Counted from the stretch's first letter, positions 1-12,303 are shown. The stretch is 64,000 nucleotides of DNA from Gerris lacustris (GCA_951217055.1 OX578281.1:25827101-25891100); one strand, 5' to 3'. Made by a program: numbers and translations. Notes: a model not told the origin generated them from the letters alone.

Positions 1-170
1 TAATGACTTTGGAGTAGTGTCATTCAGATCATTATAATAAATGATTCAAAAGTTATTGCTAAATCTAACTTTTAAATGGTCGACATATTGGAACGGCTGG
101 GCCGACAATGGTAGTTAACGAATTCGTCCGATTTGTTAATTTACCTTCTTTAATTTGTTGTTCATTGTCT
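1..170 (-). repeat. Dispersed repeat family B, copy 1
   Basis: Shares the core 'ttttaaatgg ... aacggctgggccga ... gttaacga' with copies at 2335-2580, 31975-32100, 36255-36475, 57370-57550 and 59990-60130. Orientation is set by the copies reading 'accagcataatcggcccagcc'. No coding potential or clear termini are visible. The family is unnamed. Confidence 0.55.
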
Positions 171-262
171 ATGTGAGAACTTTTGATTGATCCTTGCTAT
201 CCTAAATTTCTATTTTTTAAAACTATGAGAAAATATTTAATATTGTGCTGTTTAATATACAG

Positions 263-3200
263 GTGAGTTGGATAAGACAAGATGATGATACAGTTGTAAG
301 TGTTAACAATAAAATTATCACCAGGAATCACCGGCTGATTGTTTCAACAGATCACCTGACTTACTCAAGTCTGCAAATTAGACAAGTCAAGGAGTCAGAT
401 CGTGGGTGCTACAGGTGTCAGATCAACTCTACCACTGTATCTAATCAGATCACCTGCATCGATGTCCTCGGTAAGTAGACTCCTTTCATTTAATAACAAA
501 TATCAATATCATTAACATAATATAATATGTATTAATTTATATGCATATACTGGTCTTACTGCGGGCATCTATCTGCTAGGCACATACATATTATATGCCA
601 TGTAATTTTATAAAGCTGGCATTAGTACAAGTATAGTAGTATAATTATGCAGGATTTCCAGGTTGTACTGATATGCTAACGTTTAACTTTGTTAGTTGCA
701 TATTACACCTAATTAAATACACAAATAAGAAGGTATTCTTGTGTCTAAATACTAAGTTCTAAATTTCAGAAGATCAGTCTGGGTCCAATTCTCCTTCTTT
801 TTTTACTTTGCCCCTATTTCCCAAATTAAAAAAAAACATTCTTGGCAGATATAAATATTGTTTTAGAAATTACCATGATAAATACGTTTTTTTCAAAGAT
901 GTAGTGATAAATATAGTGTGAGGGACTATGTTTCAAATATGGTTATGGCCGCTATCTTGACTCAAAATGGCTGTCAGTAAACTGGCTATCTACCCAGTCT
1001 AGCGTACTGATATCATGACTTATCATGCAATTGATAAATTGATAAGCCTTTGTAGCTCTCATCTTTAATAAATTATGTATAATTTTGATACAGGCAATTT
1101 CGATCGCTTTATCTCATTTCATTATATTATTTTAATGAGCGTTATCTATTTTTCCTGACCTTACAGTTGGTAACAAACAGCCAACATAGGCACCTGACCC
1201 GTCTTTTCGGCTATCAATGAATCGAGGGTGACACACAAGGTTGTGGGTTCGATCCCATGCCATAATACTCTGATTTACATCTATGAATCGAGAGAGGAGC
1301 AAGGCGAGATTACCTCTTAAGGGTTTCTCTGCCACGTGGTGCTCTGATTTGTATTTTTGAGTCAAGAGCGTTACAGGATATGGGTATGACCAAATTCTTT
1401 GACACTCTAATTTACATAGCTCACTAATGACCACACCATACTGGCTTCGGCTTCTGGCGGCATATTGTGCAGAGATGATGTATAAATTGACTGTAATTAT
1501 CCACGACGGGGGGCCTAAAATGAGGTCAAATTACTAGGTTTCAACAAGTGGTTCATCCTAACCGTCTAGAATTAGTTCTAGGACCTACTACCCTTGGCAA
1601 TGAAAACTTTGTGATCCTTCAAAAGATTTTGTTTTGTAGTTTCACCTGACATTGAAGAGACGAGTGTAGACTTGATGGTGGATGAAGGTGAGGATACAAC
1701 ACTGATCTGTAAAGCTAGAGGGCACCCTCAACCCACCATATACTGGAAGAGAGAAGACAATCGACTCATAAACCAGGGTAACACTGAAGTAGTTATTTAT
1801 AAATAGATATTTTGTGGAACTTTCTTGTGGTACCATGTACCATTAGCAACAATACGCTGGTTGAATTGGAAACAAATATCTGACATTTTTAAGGAAAATA
1901 TTTATTAAAAATTTTAATCATATATGGTAAGCATCTTCAGTTATCAAGAAATATAGAGTATTAGGTGGTTGGAGGGCTTTCCAGCTATGTTATGTGTAAT
2001 AAACATGGGAAAGATAGTGTGGGATGCCTCAAAAAAGCCTCTCTGAAACACAAGGAAAAGAGAATCACTTCTTTAGTACTAATATATATTTAGGCTCGAT
2101 TTTGTATCTATTAATCTTCTGTAGGGCGAATTTGTTAACCAGTATAATGACCCTCGATGATGTCTGCCAGTTAAAATTTTATATTAGCTATTACTTTTGA
2201 ACCATTAAATAATGACGTAAAACAAACATATAACGGTACTTTCTAAGAATATTCTATGTATCACATATTTTGTAAAAAAAAGTACCCCCACCCATGTCTA
2301 TCGTGGAACGTAGTACCCCCTTTATTTCAGAATGGTTTGAGCTATTGACTTATGAAGTAGTTTGTTGGGTTTGGACGACACAATTTCCATTTAAAACCTT
2401 TTTAATTATTTCACACAATTATAATGAACGGGTCAATAGTTAAAAGAACTATTTAAATGGCCACCATCTTCAAACGGCTGGGGCCGATTATGTTTGTTAC
2501 TCGTTTAATTTGTTAAATAGCTTACGGACTCTTTGAGTGAACTGAAAGCACTCGCTTGACAACTTTATTTATAAAGATGTTGAGAGAGGGTTAGGCCTGG
2601 GTCGACTGATTTGCTCTCCAAGCAAGTTATATAAATGAGTGTAATTAGTTATAATATTTATATAATAAATAACTAATTTAAGGGTTATTAATATGATATA
2701 GTGGTAAATGATGATTTCAGAAGAATCGGTGACAGGTTCATTACTAAGATTAACTAAAATCAGAAGAGATGACAGCGGTGCATATTTGTGTATAGCAACC
2801 AATAACGTGCCTCCAGCTGTCAGCAAAAGAATCTTCTTAAATGTCAACTGTAAGTCAATCTAAAACTTAATTTAATTACCCTTAATTTATTTAATAGTTC
2901 TCAAAACAGCAAATCTCTACTGTGCAGACCTATTTTAATTTTCTTTATCTGTTAAATCTACTGGTAAACTTAGGCGACATTTTCAATGTAAAGAAAAGAG
3001 GCAGTAGACAAGACCATCGCCACTGGGGAGGTATGAGTCTGTGTCTCATTGGTGTGAAAAAATTGTTTAGCTTTTAATAATAATGGACTGGTTTAGTGAA
3101 GAGAGACATGTCTCCGGCCTTTTAGTTAAACCAAGAGTGACACCGCTACGAAATGATAAAAATAGTAAAACTATATGTGTGAGAGCGGAGTGGCCTCGTT

Positions 3201-3922
3201 AGCTCGTTTAGGAGAGCGTGGCCTATCAATAAAGTTAAGCATCATCAGATATGGTCACCATTTGGATGGGTGACCGCAGATTAGTTTTAATATCTGTTTA
3301 TGTGAAGGGGGTTTAAGTGGGTGACTAAATGGTTGCGAATGCTTATTATAAGGCTTATGCAGTAGATGGAGCGATACACTAACCTTATGTCATCCACAAT
3401 AAAAATTGTTGCATAAACTCTTTGGCAAGCCGAGGCCCTTCACGGAGTTAGTTATTTGGTGTGAGTTAGCGAATAGAGTTAGAAATGCATCCGGAACCCC
3501 AATTCCTTTATTTGAAATGTAAACTGTACAGACAGGCCGGAGGTTGACGTGGAGGAGTCCCGGGTTGGCTGCGAAGAAGGTAAAGACGTGAGGCTGGTGT
3601 GCAACTGTTTTGCTTCTCCAACACCTCAGGTTATCTGGCTGTTCAACCAAGTGGTTATCTCTCACAGGTAACTATATCTATACACACTTACATTGGATTT
3701 AAAACCTGTCATACCCAATACCCAGAAATAGTAAATAGAGATTAGCTGGTCTCGTGGGCCGGCCCGAGCACCGGCCAAGAGTCCCAGCTAGCCTTTGGCA
3801 GGTGCTTTGTATTTACCAGGAGGATTTTATTCGCCAGGTGCTTGTATAGGTCTGGTACTTATATCTCTATAGGCCTGGTTGTTTAATCTAAACTAATATA
3901 TAATTGTCTAACCCACAATTAC

Positions 3923-3954
<32 letters not shown>

Positions 3955-6531
3955 TAAGACGGATTGTTTTAGTCTCGGCAATATTTTTAATGGCAATAAT
4001 TACACATAGACTGAGTGAAAATCCTTCTCCACAAATACTTATTTTAAAGTTATGTAAGACTTCAGGCATTGCTTATTTAAAATTTGGTTGCAGTCATAAG
4101 TACAGCCTGGACAGAGAAGAGTCTGAGGGCGTGGTGAGTTCAGGACTTCGGCTACGTTCGGTTGGTTCGGGAGACTTCGGCTACTACACCTGTGAATGCA
4201 GTAACATCATGGGACGACGGTTCTCAAGCCTCCAACTTTACAGTCAGTTCTTTTTAATTATAATTATTCTTTAAACTCTTGAAATACCAATTTCTAATTT
4301 CTATTATGTGTATTTTTTGGAACATGTATATTGTCTGGGAAAATAATTTAATAATCTTATCTAGGGCCTTCTTAAAAGAAAGTTACACTATTTTTTTAAA
4401 TCCACGCAGTGGTCGGGAAAAAACCTTAGACTCGTAGGGAACTGATAAATGCTTTAAGCAATCCCATCACCTCACGGACAGTCGCGCGCCCAAAACCATT
4501 AAGTCTCCGAACAACCATGTTCAGGCTGTTTTTTTACATCACCCTTATACCCCTAGTTAGGTGCTTTTGAGACTAAGACGTCAGTAAATCCATTATTTTT
4601 ATTTTTGACTGATCCTCGCTAACCTTATACTTTATTTTAGTAGTAGTAGTAAATTAGTAAAGTCTTAGTACTATAGTATTAGCCGGGTAGGTCGAAGCAC
4701 TTGCTTGAACCTAGAAATTAGGCCTTATTTTAAGCACATTTTACTAGCCCCGTGGTAGAGGGGCCCCTAGAGGGTGTGATCATTAGTGAGCCATATAAAT
4801 CAGAGCATCAAGGTGCGATCAAACCCACAACTCTGGTTCTTTGAGCAGTAGAGCAGTAATTTAATCCACACTCCACTATGGCTCCCTTATTCATTCTTTA
4901 TTTAAATCACAGTCGACATTTCTAGAAATTTTCTTGTATAAATACAATTTTAATAGCAGTAATTAAAATATCACAATAGTAAATTGCAATGTTTAGGACT
5001 GAGCAAGGAATGCTTATGTTCCCCAAGCAAGGAATACTCAATACTCATGTTCTCTGAGAAATGAATGCTCATGTTTCCCGAGCGAAAAATGCTCATATTG
5101 CCTGAGAGTGGAATGCTCATGATCCAAGAGTTAAAGATCTGATCTGAAACTGTAGTTTTACTCTATTATATGTAACAAATTCACTAGAATTCACTCAAGT
5201 AAAATAGTAGTTTAGAATTAGCAATAAATTTAATCGGATTTCTAATTTGCAGAAATCAAGGAATCATCTTCTACACCAGGAACTGTAATTGCAGGAAACA
5301 AACAAGTCTGGAAACCAGGTTCTATCAGCGGTAAGTTTTATTCTCATTAAGGTAACTCAAATAATTCTAGTAATATTTCCTAATTCTCATATTTAGACAA
5401 CGGCAAAATATTTAACTTTTGTTTAATAATAATTGCACAAAGTATGCAAATAAGTTGTAGATTAATGGTGATCCCACAATAATTTAATATTTTTGTTGAA
5501 TGTAGGTTTTGGGATGTAACATAAACAAACTCTCCTACTTCATTCTTGTTATATTTCGACTCTACTTTAAGCCATTTTCAAACACCTATAAGAAATTAAT
5601 TACAATAATTTCAAACTCTCATTTCTCTAAGGAAAGTTTCTACAACCAACATTGTTGATTGATTAACAATAATAATGGAAAACATTTTAGAAAATTACAA
5701 TTCTTACTATTTACTTGAGATAAGATTTTAATCTTTAGGTTTACATCAAATACATCATATTTAAAAAATGTTATTTATAGTCTTATAAGTCATTTTTCTT
5801 GGCTAAATATGCGGCATCAAGATATTTCCTTTTTGAATCGTTTCTTTCGATATCTAGTATTTTGATACTATCTTTATTAATCTGATGATTTTGTTTTTCT
5901 GAATGAATAGCTAAGGCTGTTTTTCCTTTTTTTTAAATAAAAAAAATCTCAAACATTTTTTGGTAATTCTTTTTGGTTAAGTTTTCAAGAAACTGAACAC
6001 CCTGTACACAAAATCAAGAAAATATTGCTTTTTTAAGAGATTTAAGAACAAGCAGGAGTTATTATAAAAAATGATTTTTTTTTTCAAAAACACATACCTT
6101 GGCACTTACTCTAAAACAGGAAATATAGCGGTATGAAATTGAGTCCATCCTTTTGAATAACCCTGCACCTACTTTAAATTTACTTAAGGAGTTATATTTT
6201 GACTTAAATATGAGTTATCGAATGCATTATAATTAATTTGAGGTTGACGAAGAACAGTCAACTTATGTTTAATAATAATTAAAATTTTGTTTGACTGATC
6301 CACACAATTCCATTTCATCATAATTTTATTTTAGATGACGATGTTGCTATAACTGAAATCGATGACAATTCTGTAGGCAGTATGACAAGTGCCAAGGCTT
6401 CAAGTATACGAGTCGCCGTCGTCGAGTCTTTTCTTAGTGACAGCAGTCACCATCATCATGATGTGTCATCATCCACGAGAATCATCGCCTCCTTTATCTT
6501 TATTGTTATTCTTAATCTCCATATTTTCTGA
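263..6531 (+). CDS. Lachesin/DIP-like immunoglobulin-superfamily cell-surface protein (3' seven exons, 5' partial)
   Basis: Exons by GT/AG sites and matching phase: 263-470, 1640-1777, 2721-2849, 3532-3667, 4094-4242, 5253-5330, 6335-6531 (stop TGA). The joined length is 1035 nt, exactly 345 codons including the stop, with no internal stop. Residues 1-69 are the second half of Ig domain 1, with an ITRNHR strand and the LQIRQVKESDRGCYRC motif. Residues ~70-158 are Ig 2 (LICKARGHPQP ... DDSGAYLC). Residues ~159-253 are Ig 3 (LVCNCFASPTP ... GDFGYYTC). A low-complexity stem with an HHHH run follows, then a C-terminal hydrophobic segment (IIASFIFIVIL) with almost nothing after it, as in GPI-anchored family members. 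The family (lachesin, Dpr-interacting proteins) acts in neuronal adhesion and recognition at the cell surface. Signal peptide and first Ig exon lie upstream of the window. Which subfamily member this is cannot be decided here. Confidence 0.85.
1170..1600 (+). repeat. tRNA-derived SINE (family A), copy 1, intronic
   Basis: Contains a pol III B-box-like stretch (gtgggttcgatcccatgcc, ~1241-1260), then the shared body 'cactaatgaccacaccatac ... cttcgg' and the tail phrase 'gttcatcctaaccgtctag ... ctaggacctactac'. The head is degenerate. An extra segment at ~1275-1385 also occurs in the 32.2 kb copy. It sits in the first intron seen of the Ig gene. Confidence 0.55.
2335..2580 (-). repeat. Dispersed repeat family B, copy 2
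   Basis: Carries the family B core (aatggccaccatcttcaaa, cggctggggccgatta) and the flank 'taaatagcttacggactcttt' also seen near 36420. It lies in an intron of the Ig gene. Confidence 0.55.
3185..3320 (+). repeat. 5S-rRNA-derived SINE fragment (family S5), copy 1
   Basis: The stretch aagttaagcatcatc ... tttggatgggtgaccgc (about 3232-3280) matches the promoter half of eukaryotic 5S rRNA: the A box (AAGTTAAGCA), the intermediate element and the C box (GGATGGGTGACC). The rest of 5S rRNA is absent or diverged, so this is a SINE3-type head and not a 5S gene. A second copy starts at ~56985. Confidence 0.6.
3922..3949 (+). repeat. Homopolymer A run
   Basis: An uninterrupted A tract of about 27 bases lies in the intron before the exon at 4094. 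It may be the tail of a degraded retroposon, but no target duplication was recognised. Confidence 0.7.
4625..4890 (-). repeat. tRNA-derived SINE (family A), copy 2, intronic
   Basis: Reads as the reverse complement of the 6645-6960 copy: the (tag)n/(tac)n tail is at 4637-4650, the body holds 'ccccgtggtagag' and 'gtgtgatcattagtgagcc', and the B-box-like stretch 'gcgatcaaacccacaac' is near 4816. The head ends 'ctccactatggctccc'. Confidence 0.6.
5000..5123 (+). repeat. Tandem array of ~25-bp hairpin units in an Ig-gene intron
   Basis: Five imperfect units of the form gagcaaggaatgctcatgttcc follow one another. Each contains inverted GAGC/GCTC bracketing a 7-base spacer, so each could form a small stem-loop. 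The units have diverged in the spacer while several keep the arms. Confidence 0.65.
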
Positions 6532-6558
6532 TTATTAACCTTTTTTTTTAGTTAATAT

Positions 6559-6564
6559 AATAAA
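6559..6564 (+). promoter_or_regulatory. Polyadenylation signal AATAAA for the Ig-superfamily gene
   Basis: A canonical AATAAA lies 28 bases after the TGA at 6529-6531, suiting a very short 3' UTR. The call rests on motif and position only. Confidence 0.5.
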
Positions 6565-6644
6565 TCTTTATGAAACAATCCTATGTCGAGGATTCTCTGG
6601 ATGAAGTCATGTTTTTGTTTCCCTCCTAAAGACATAGACCACAG

Positions 6645-6960
6645 AGGGAGAGAGCCGGTGTGGCCATGTGGATTAAATTACTTAACACGTCTTCTTGGCC
6701 ATCAATGAATCAAGGGCGGCACAAGGTTGTAGGTTTGATCCCTTGGCGTGATGCTCTGATTTATAATGACGCACTAATTTATATGATCACACCATACTTG
6801 CTTCGGTGGTACAGTGTACAGAGGTAAGATGTATGACGTGGCTGGAACTCTACCACGGGGATAGTAAAATGGGCTTAAAATATGTCCTAATTGCTAGGTT
6901 CGAACAATTAGTTCGTCCTACCCGTCTAGTACTAGCAATAGGACCTTACTACTACTACTA
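6645..6960 (+). repeat. tRNA-derived SINE (family A), copy 3
   Basis: The head 'gagccggtgtggccatgtgg' resembles a pol III A box. A B-box-like 'aggtttgatccc' follows near 6730. The shared body (gatcacaccatacttgcttc, accacggggatag, gttcgtcctacccgtctag) comes next, and the copy ends in (tac/tag)n repeats at ~6949-6975. It is the most complete + strand copy here. Confidence 0.65.
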
Positions 6961-7060
6961 GCACCACTACTACTAGACCACAGGGGTAGGTCCATTAAAC
7001 TAACCCAGGTTGGAAAACCCTCTTTACACATGTGTGAAATGGTCAGGTAACCAAATCTTC
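6961..7060 (-). repeat. Tail fragment of the 5S-derived SINE (family S5)
   Basis: Reverse complement of the 3' part of the copy at 56985-57345. Shared phrases include 'gttggaaaacc', 'acacatgtgtgaaa' and 'aggtccattaaactaaccc'. No 5S head is present. Confidence 0.5.
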
Positions 7061-7226
7061 CTTCTCTGGAATCACAAATTTTTAGTCTAATTTTAATTAT
7101 GATAATTATAATTAATAATAATTATTCTTCAAACTAGACTTTCCTGAAGAAGCATGCAACATTGAAATGTCGGGACACACTTATTGGGAAGCAGTATTAT
7201 TCAATACTAAAAACATTACTACTCTC

Positions 7227-7236
7227 TCTCTCTAGC

Positions 7237-7238
<2 letters not shown>
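7227..7238. repeat. Target site duplication, left copy, of the LINE insertion
   Basis: tctctctagcga, identical to 8404-8415. It abuts the poly(A) end of the LINE, as expected for target-primed reverse transcription. Confidence 0.8.
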
Positions 7239-7289
<51 letters not shown>

Positions 7290-8403
7290 TTTTATTGAAT
7301 ATTGCAACTACAGTTTTACATGTTATAAGCAATAATGATAATTGATTGTAGTAGCTTGATTTAAATTGACAGATATAAGACTCCTGTCCAGTGAAAGAGC
7401 TTATTGACTTTGCATATTTTTTTTTAAATTTATCAAATGTAGTCTTTTATCATATTAGATCTCGAGGCCATTGCCGCTTCAAGCGCCTGGGAGGGTTGTC
7501 AGGAATGGTTTGGGATGACAGGATATTGATAAGGGGATTTGTGTGGAGGGAGACTGAGTGGTGGAAGGATCTATAGCGGGAAATAGCCAGGTCTCGGACA
7601 AATGGAACATTCAGGTCAGTGTGTAGGATTTGGTTGGATACGTAGTAGGGTGCATTTACTATATTTCTGAGGATCTTTGACTGTAAGGATTGGATGCGGT
7701 AGTTGGAACGTTTGGTGCAGCCCCATAGCTCGATGTCATATGTCCATGCAGGTTTGAGAATTGTGTTGTATATGAGTATTTTGTTATGTGTGTTGAGTTT
7801 GGATTTTTTTGTTGAGGAGTCTATGTAAAAGTTTATAGCGTGTGTTGATGCGTTTGCGTAGTGTTGATGTGTGGTGTGCCCATGTGAGTCTACGATCAAG
7901 GTATAAGCCAAGGTAGCGGACGGTACTATGGTGGGGAATAAGGATATGGTTAAGGAATAGAGGTTCGCAGTTTCCGTGTCTTAAGGAGAAGGTCACATGA
8001 ACACTTTTACTCTCGTTTATTTTTATTCTCCATTTGTTTAGCCATATTTCAAGAAGATAGAGGTGTTCTTGAACGAGATCAGACTCAATGTGAGAATTTT
8101 TATGGGTGGAGAGTATACATTTGTCGTCTGCAAAGGAAGCACGGATGGTGGAAGGGTGTTGAGGGATATCATGGGTGAAAATATTATACAAGAAGGGAGC
8201 AAGGATGCTACCTTGGGGTACCCCTGCATTTATAGGAAAAATGGGAGATGTTGAGGAATTATAGGAAACATGGTAAAAACGGTTTTCTAAATATGATTTT
8301 AGGATGAAGTAATAGGTAAATGGGAGGATACCCTTGAGTTTCCAGAGTAAGCCAGCGTGCCAGACCCAGTCGAAAGCTTGAGCCTCATCCAGGAAGACAG
8401 CTG
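7239..8403 (-). mobile_element. 5'-truncated Jockey-like non-LTR retrotransposon (LINE) with poly(A) tail
   Basis: On the minus strand the insert begins inside reverse transcriptase (AVFLDEAQAFDWVWHAGLL), runs through AGVPQGSILAPFLYN and the catalytic SFADD box (near 8125), then the LDRRLTWAHH and NTILKPAWTYDIELWG blocks, to a stop at ~7450. A ~160-base 3' UTR and a poly(T) run (poly(A) on the minus strand) at 7239-7286 follow. One frameshift near 7800, at a T run, breaks the frame between the last two blocks. A 12-base direct repeat, tctctctagcga, flanks it at 7227-7238 and 8404-8415. It is dead on arrival: truncated, frameshifted and without an endonuclease. Confidence 0.85.
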
Positions 8404-8415
8404 TCTCTCTAGCGA
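8404..8415. repeat. Target site duplication, right copy, of the LINE insertion
   Basis: Identical to 7227-7238 and abuts the truncated 5' end of the LINE. Confidence 0.8.
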
Positions 8416-8494
8416 AACGTCAAAACTTACACCCATGGAGAAGCAGTCATCATAAAAAAACCTGCAACTTTATCATTAATTTATATTTAACAAA

Positions 8495-8574
8495 CTTCAG
8501 CTATTTAACTTAAACTTCAGCTATTTAACTTACACCTGAGCTATTTAACTTAAACCTTAGCTATTTTGTATATT
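8495..8574 (+). repeat. 20-bp tandem repeat, about 4 copies
   Basis: Unit cttcagctatttaacttaaa, repeated almost exactly three times with a partial fourth. Confidence 0.75.
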
Positions 8575-8881
8575 ATTGACAATAATCTCATTTTCAAATT
8601 TTAAATACATAATCTGATAGGTGTATCAGGAAACACTCTAAAAAGAAGTATAAGATAACACTTTGTGAATAGAAAAACTATTCACCAGCAGGGCAAGGTG
8701 AAGCAGATGATTCATACTTGCCTATTTAAGTCTAAGGGTTTAATTAACAGATAAAAACACCTTTCTTACTTTTATATAGTATATTTTTTAGAATTAATTT
8801 TGAGTTTTTCCGAAATAATAAAAGTTAAATTTTTTGGGTTTTAATACTTTTACAATTCACAACTAAGTACGAGCAATTTGG

Positions 8882-9035
<154 letters not shown>

Positions 9036-9944
9036 GTAGAAAACAATCTACAAATTAGGAAAAAATTCATTAACAAAATTATATAATTACTTATATTATA
9101 TAATACACGACTACACTGAAATACAAAAATATATAATATATACAACTCTAGGAAAAATCGTTTTTTAAATATTTCTTGTATCTAATGGTAGCGAGCTATT
9201 CGAAATATCTATGTTTTACAGTAATATTGTTAAATCATTACTTGAGGATTGGAAAATATCTATAACAAAATGACATTATTTTTAATTTTTATTTTTTTCT
9301 CATAATCATACGAAAAAGGAAAACATTAAAATGTATTTGAATTAAATTATTAAATAATTATACTTATTCATACATATAATATATAAAAAACATTATACAC
9401 ATTTCTTAGGACTAGATTTGTTTTTATATATATATAATCATTTTGCTAAATTTACTATAGAGATAGTTTTAAAAATATTAGATTCAGTTGTAAATAAATA
9501 AAAATTGTATTGTGGAAATATTCATGGTTGAAATGTTTAATACAAATAATGTTAAATATTTCATTCTTTTTCTTTTGAGCAAGATGGACAAATTATCAAA
9601 AAAGTTATTCCTTGAAATAAATTACATTGCTTTATGCTTAATTATTTGACTGAAATATTGGATTCCCCTACTTAGTGAGGAAAATTTAACAGCAACAGCA
9701 AAATTAAATTGATTCGAGTTAGTAAACCGATGCTCAACAACCCCCTATGATGCTTCCACTAGTGGAAGTAGAAACAAGAACTCATATTCTCGATGAATAA
9801 TTTTATCAAACTATATCTCCAATTGGTCCAATATATGATAATTTTACCATCTCTTGTGAAAATTCAATTTTTCAGCAAAAGGTGGTGTGTAGTTTAGTCC
9901 ATTTCAAAATTAATTTTGCAGCAAGAGGTGGTTGGAGGAAGTTA

Positions 9945-10360
9945 GAGGTGGTAAGTGGAGGTTAGAAAGGGTTATAGGAGGTTAAAGGAGCTTAAAAGGG
10001 GTTAGAGGTAGTTTGAGGGAGTTGTAGGTGGTTAAAGAGCGTTAGAGGTGGTTGTGAGGGGTGGGGGGGGGGGGGGGGGGGGGGGCTTAAAGATGAGGAC
10101 AACTGGTTAGAGGAGGTTAGAAAGGGTTAGAGGTGCTTAAAAGGGGTAAGAGGTAGTTTGAGGGAGTTGTAGGTGGTTTAAGAGTGTTAGAGGTGGATGT
10201 AAGGGGTGGGGGGTTTAACGGCGAGGACAACTGGTTAGAGGAGGTTAGAAAGGGTTAGAGGTGCTTAAAAGGGGTAAGAGGTAGTTTGAAGGAGTTGTAG
10301 GTGGTTTTAGAGCGTTAGAGATGGTTGTGAGGGGGAAGGGGGGATAACTGGTGAAAGTTA
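9945..10360 (+). repeat. G-rich minisatellite, ~128-bp period, about 3 copies
   Basis: Units start near 9977, 10105 and 10233. Within each unit a shorter motif (gttagaggtgg and variants) is repeated. The first long unit ends in an uninterrupted G tract of roughly 27 bases at about 10059-10085. The + strand carries nearly all G over C, giving strong GC skew and many GGG runs. Confidence 0.8.
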
Positions 10361-11887
10361 GTTTTTTAACAACATGACTAATTATTAAACAATCTGTTTA
10401 ATAATAAATGATATAAGATAATAATTTATGTGATAACCAGTAAACAATATTTTTAAAACATCTCTTGGGAGCACTACGTCAACATACAAATTATCGGGAA
10501 GACTAAATTGGTATTTTTTAAAGTATTTATTTATTAATATTTATTATCTATTTATTATATATACATTAAATTATTATAATTTTTTTTTAAATTGGCAGTT
10601 TTCTAAATTATCAGTTATACAGTTTTTAAATTATTTTCTTAAGAAAAAATGGATGACATTAGTATTATCTTTTTTTCTTGAATTTGATTTAAAATTTTAG
10701 CACTTAAGAACAAAATTGTTTTTCTTTTTACACATAGTGGAGATAATTAAGAAAAAATTAGAAGATTTTAAGAAATTAATGCAGTTTTGTTTTGCCGTCT
10801 ATAATAATCAGAAGGAGAAAATTCTTATGAGGTACGTTTTAATATTTCATTAAAATTTAACTAATTTAGATTGCAAAGTGACTGAATTATTTATTTTTGA
10901 GTTATATATGACTGAGATGATGCGAGCGAAGCGAGTCGCTTTTATTTTCAAGAATATTGAATTTCTTTGTCAATTTAATATAGCTGTGAGGCAAGGAAGA
11001 GGCTCAGTTAAATTTATGAAAAAAAGTAACAAATTTATCTCAAATAACTCGTTTTCTATTCGGAAGAAAAATAAATATTTAATTCATTCGCTTTTTACCA
11101 ATGTAACATTGTTCTTGTGACTAAACAAATAAATTAGAAAAATTATTGTAAATAGCAAAAGAAATAGTCTAAGATCCGGTATAAGGAATATATACCCTCA
11201 TCTGTTATTTAATTATAATAAAGAATATATGATAGGGAATTTATAGATTGATACATCGCAAATAGGTTGCCTAGCTAAATCGCGTACCGATGATGTTTAA
11301 TAATAAACTGTTTATTACCTTCCCCTTACTTCAACTTCCCCGATGTGTTATTTATGAAAATCGAACATTAAATGAGAGAATTCACCCAAAGGAATTCAAA
11401 AAATAAGGGTTGCCTACTTTTCCCTCTGGACAACTATGGAGTTGCCAGGTATAAAAAGGTGAGTAACGTAATTAATATACCCTCATCAGTTATTATATCG
11501 AATTATATATCAAATGAAAGGTAATTTTATTCCCAATCCAACCGTATTAGGTTGCCTTGTCAAAAAGTTGGTTGAATCCATGGTTGCCTAGATTTTAGAT
11601 CTAAAATTTTGAATTTTAATTTAGAATTTAAGGAAGATTTAGAATTTAAATTTAATTTAAATTTAATTTTTTTTTCCGTTTATGCCATTAATTTCTAAAA
11701 TGGGACACAATATTTTACCTCTGACCTATAAAATTAGGACTCGTTTTAGAATAGTGGATTTAAAGGATAATAATATTCCGTTTTAGAAATCTGGAGCAGA
11801 TTCAATTTAGATAATAATAAATATATAGACTAACGATAAGTTTTATAAAGTTGTAGTTACAAATCAATAAATAATAATAACTACGTT

Positions 11888-12303
11888 TCCGTGTGTTTAA
11901 ATACGAATTGAATCCAGATTTGGGAGTGAACAAGCTAGGTGGTTCCAAGAGTAGTATTGAATCCGTATTCGATACGAAATAAAAAAAACTTTTTCTTGAT
12001 TACTTTTGGTAAAGGTTAAAAATAATTTTGTTTCCTTCACCTTTTATAACCATGTTTGTTATTATGTATTTTGACAGATTTAACTACAGTTTCTTCAGAA
12101 ATGCGCTAGGTGCGCTCACACCCACGCTCTGCGCATGTCAGGATCGAGTTCTGGTGTTTCCATGCAACTCAATCTAGATACGATTCTATAATTTAGTGTA
12201 TCGTATCGGGATAGAAATCTTATTCAATCCGTAGTGAATCTAGGTTTCCATGGACACTTTGGAACCAAAAACTGAATTCAACCCGTATTTAAACATCCTG
12301 GAG
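11888..12303. mobile_element. MITE-like element with ~30-bp terminal inverted repeats
   Basis: The left end 'gtgtgtttaaatacgaattg' pairs with the right end 'caacccgtatttaaacatcc' in inverted orientation. A second inner pair (gaatccgtattcgatac / cgtatcgggatag) strengthens the symmetry. No coding sequence is present. A target duplication was not resolved, so the superfamily is open. Confidence 0.55.

Noticed and set aside
3185..3320. A functional 5S rRNA gene
   Set aside because: Only the internal-promoter half resembles 5S rRNA; the rest is diverged and no T-run terminator follows at the right distance.
10878..11120. 80-codon + strand open frame
   Set aside because: No recognisable motif; low-complexity Phe/Lys/Asn composition typical of AT-rich spacer.
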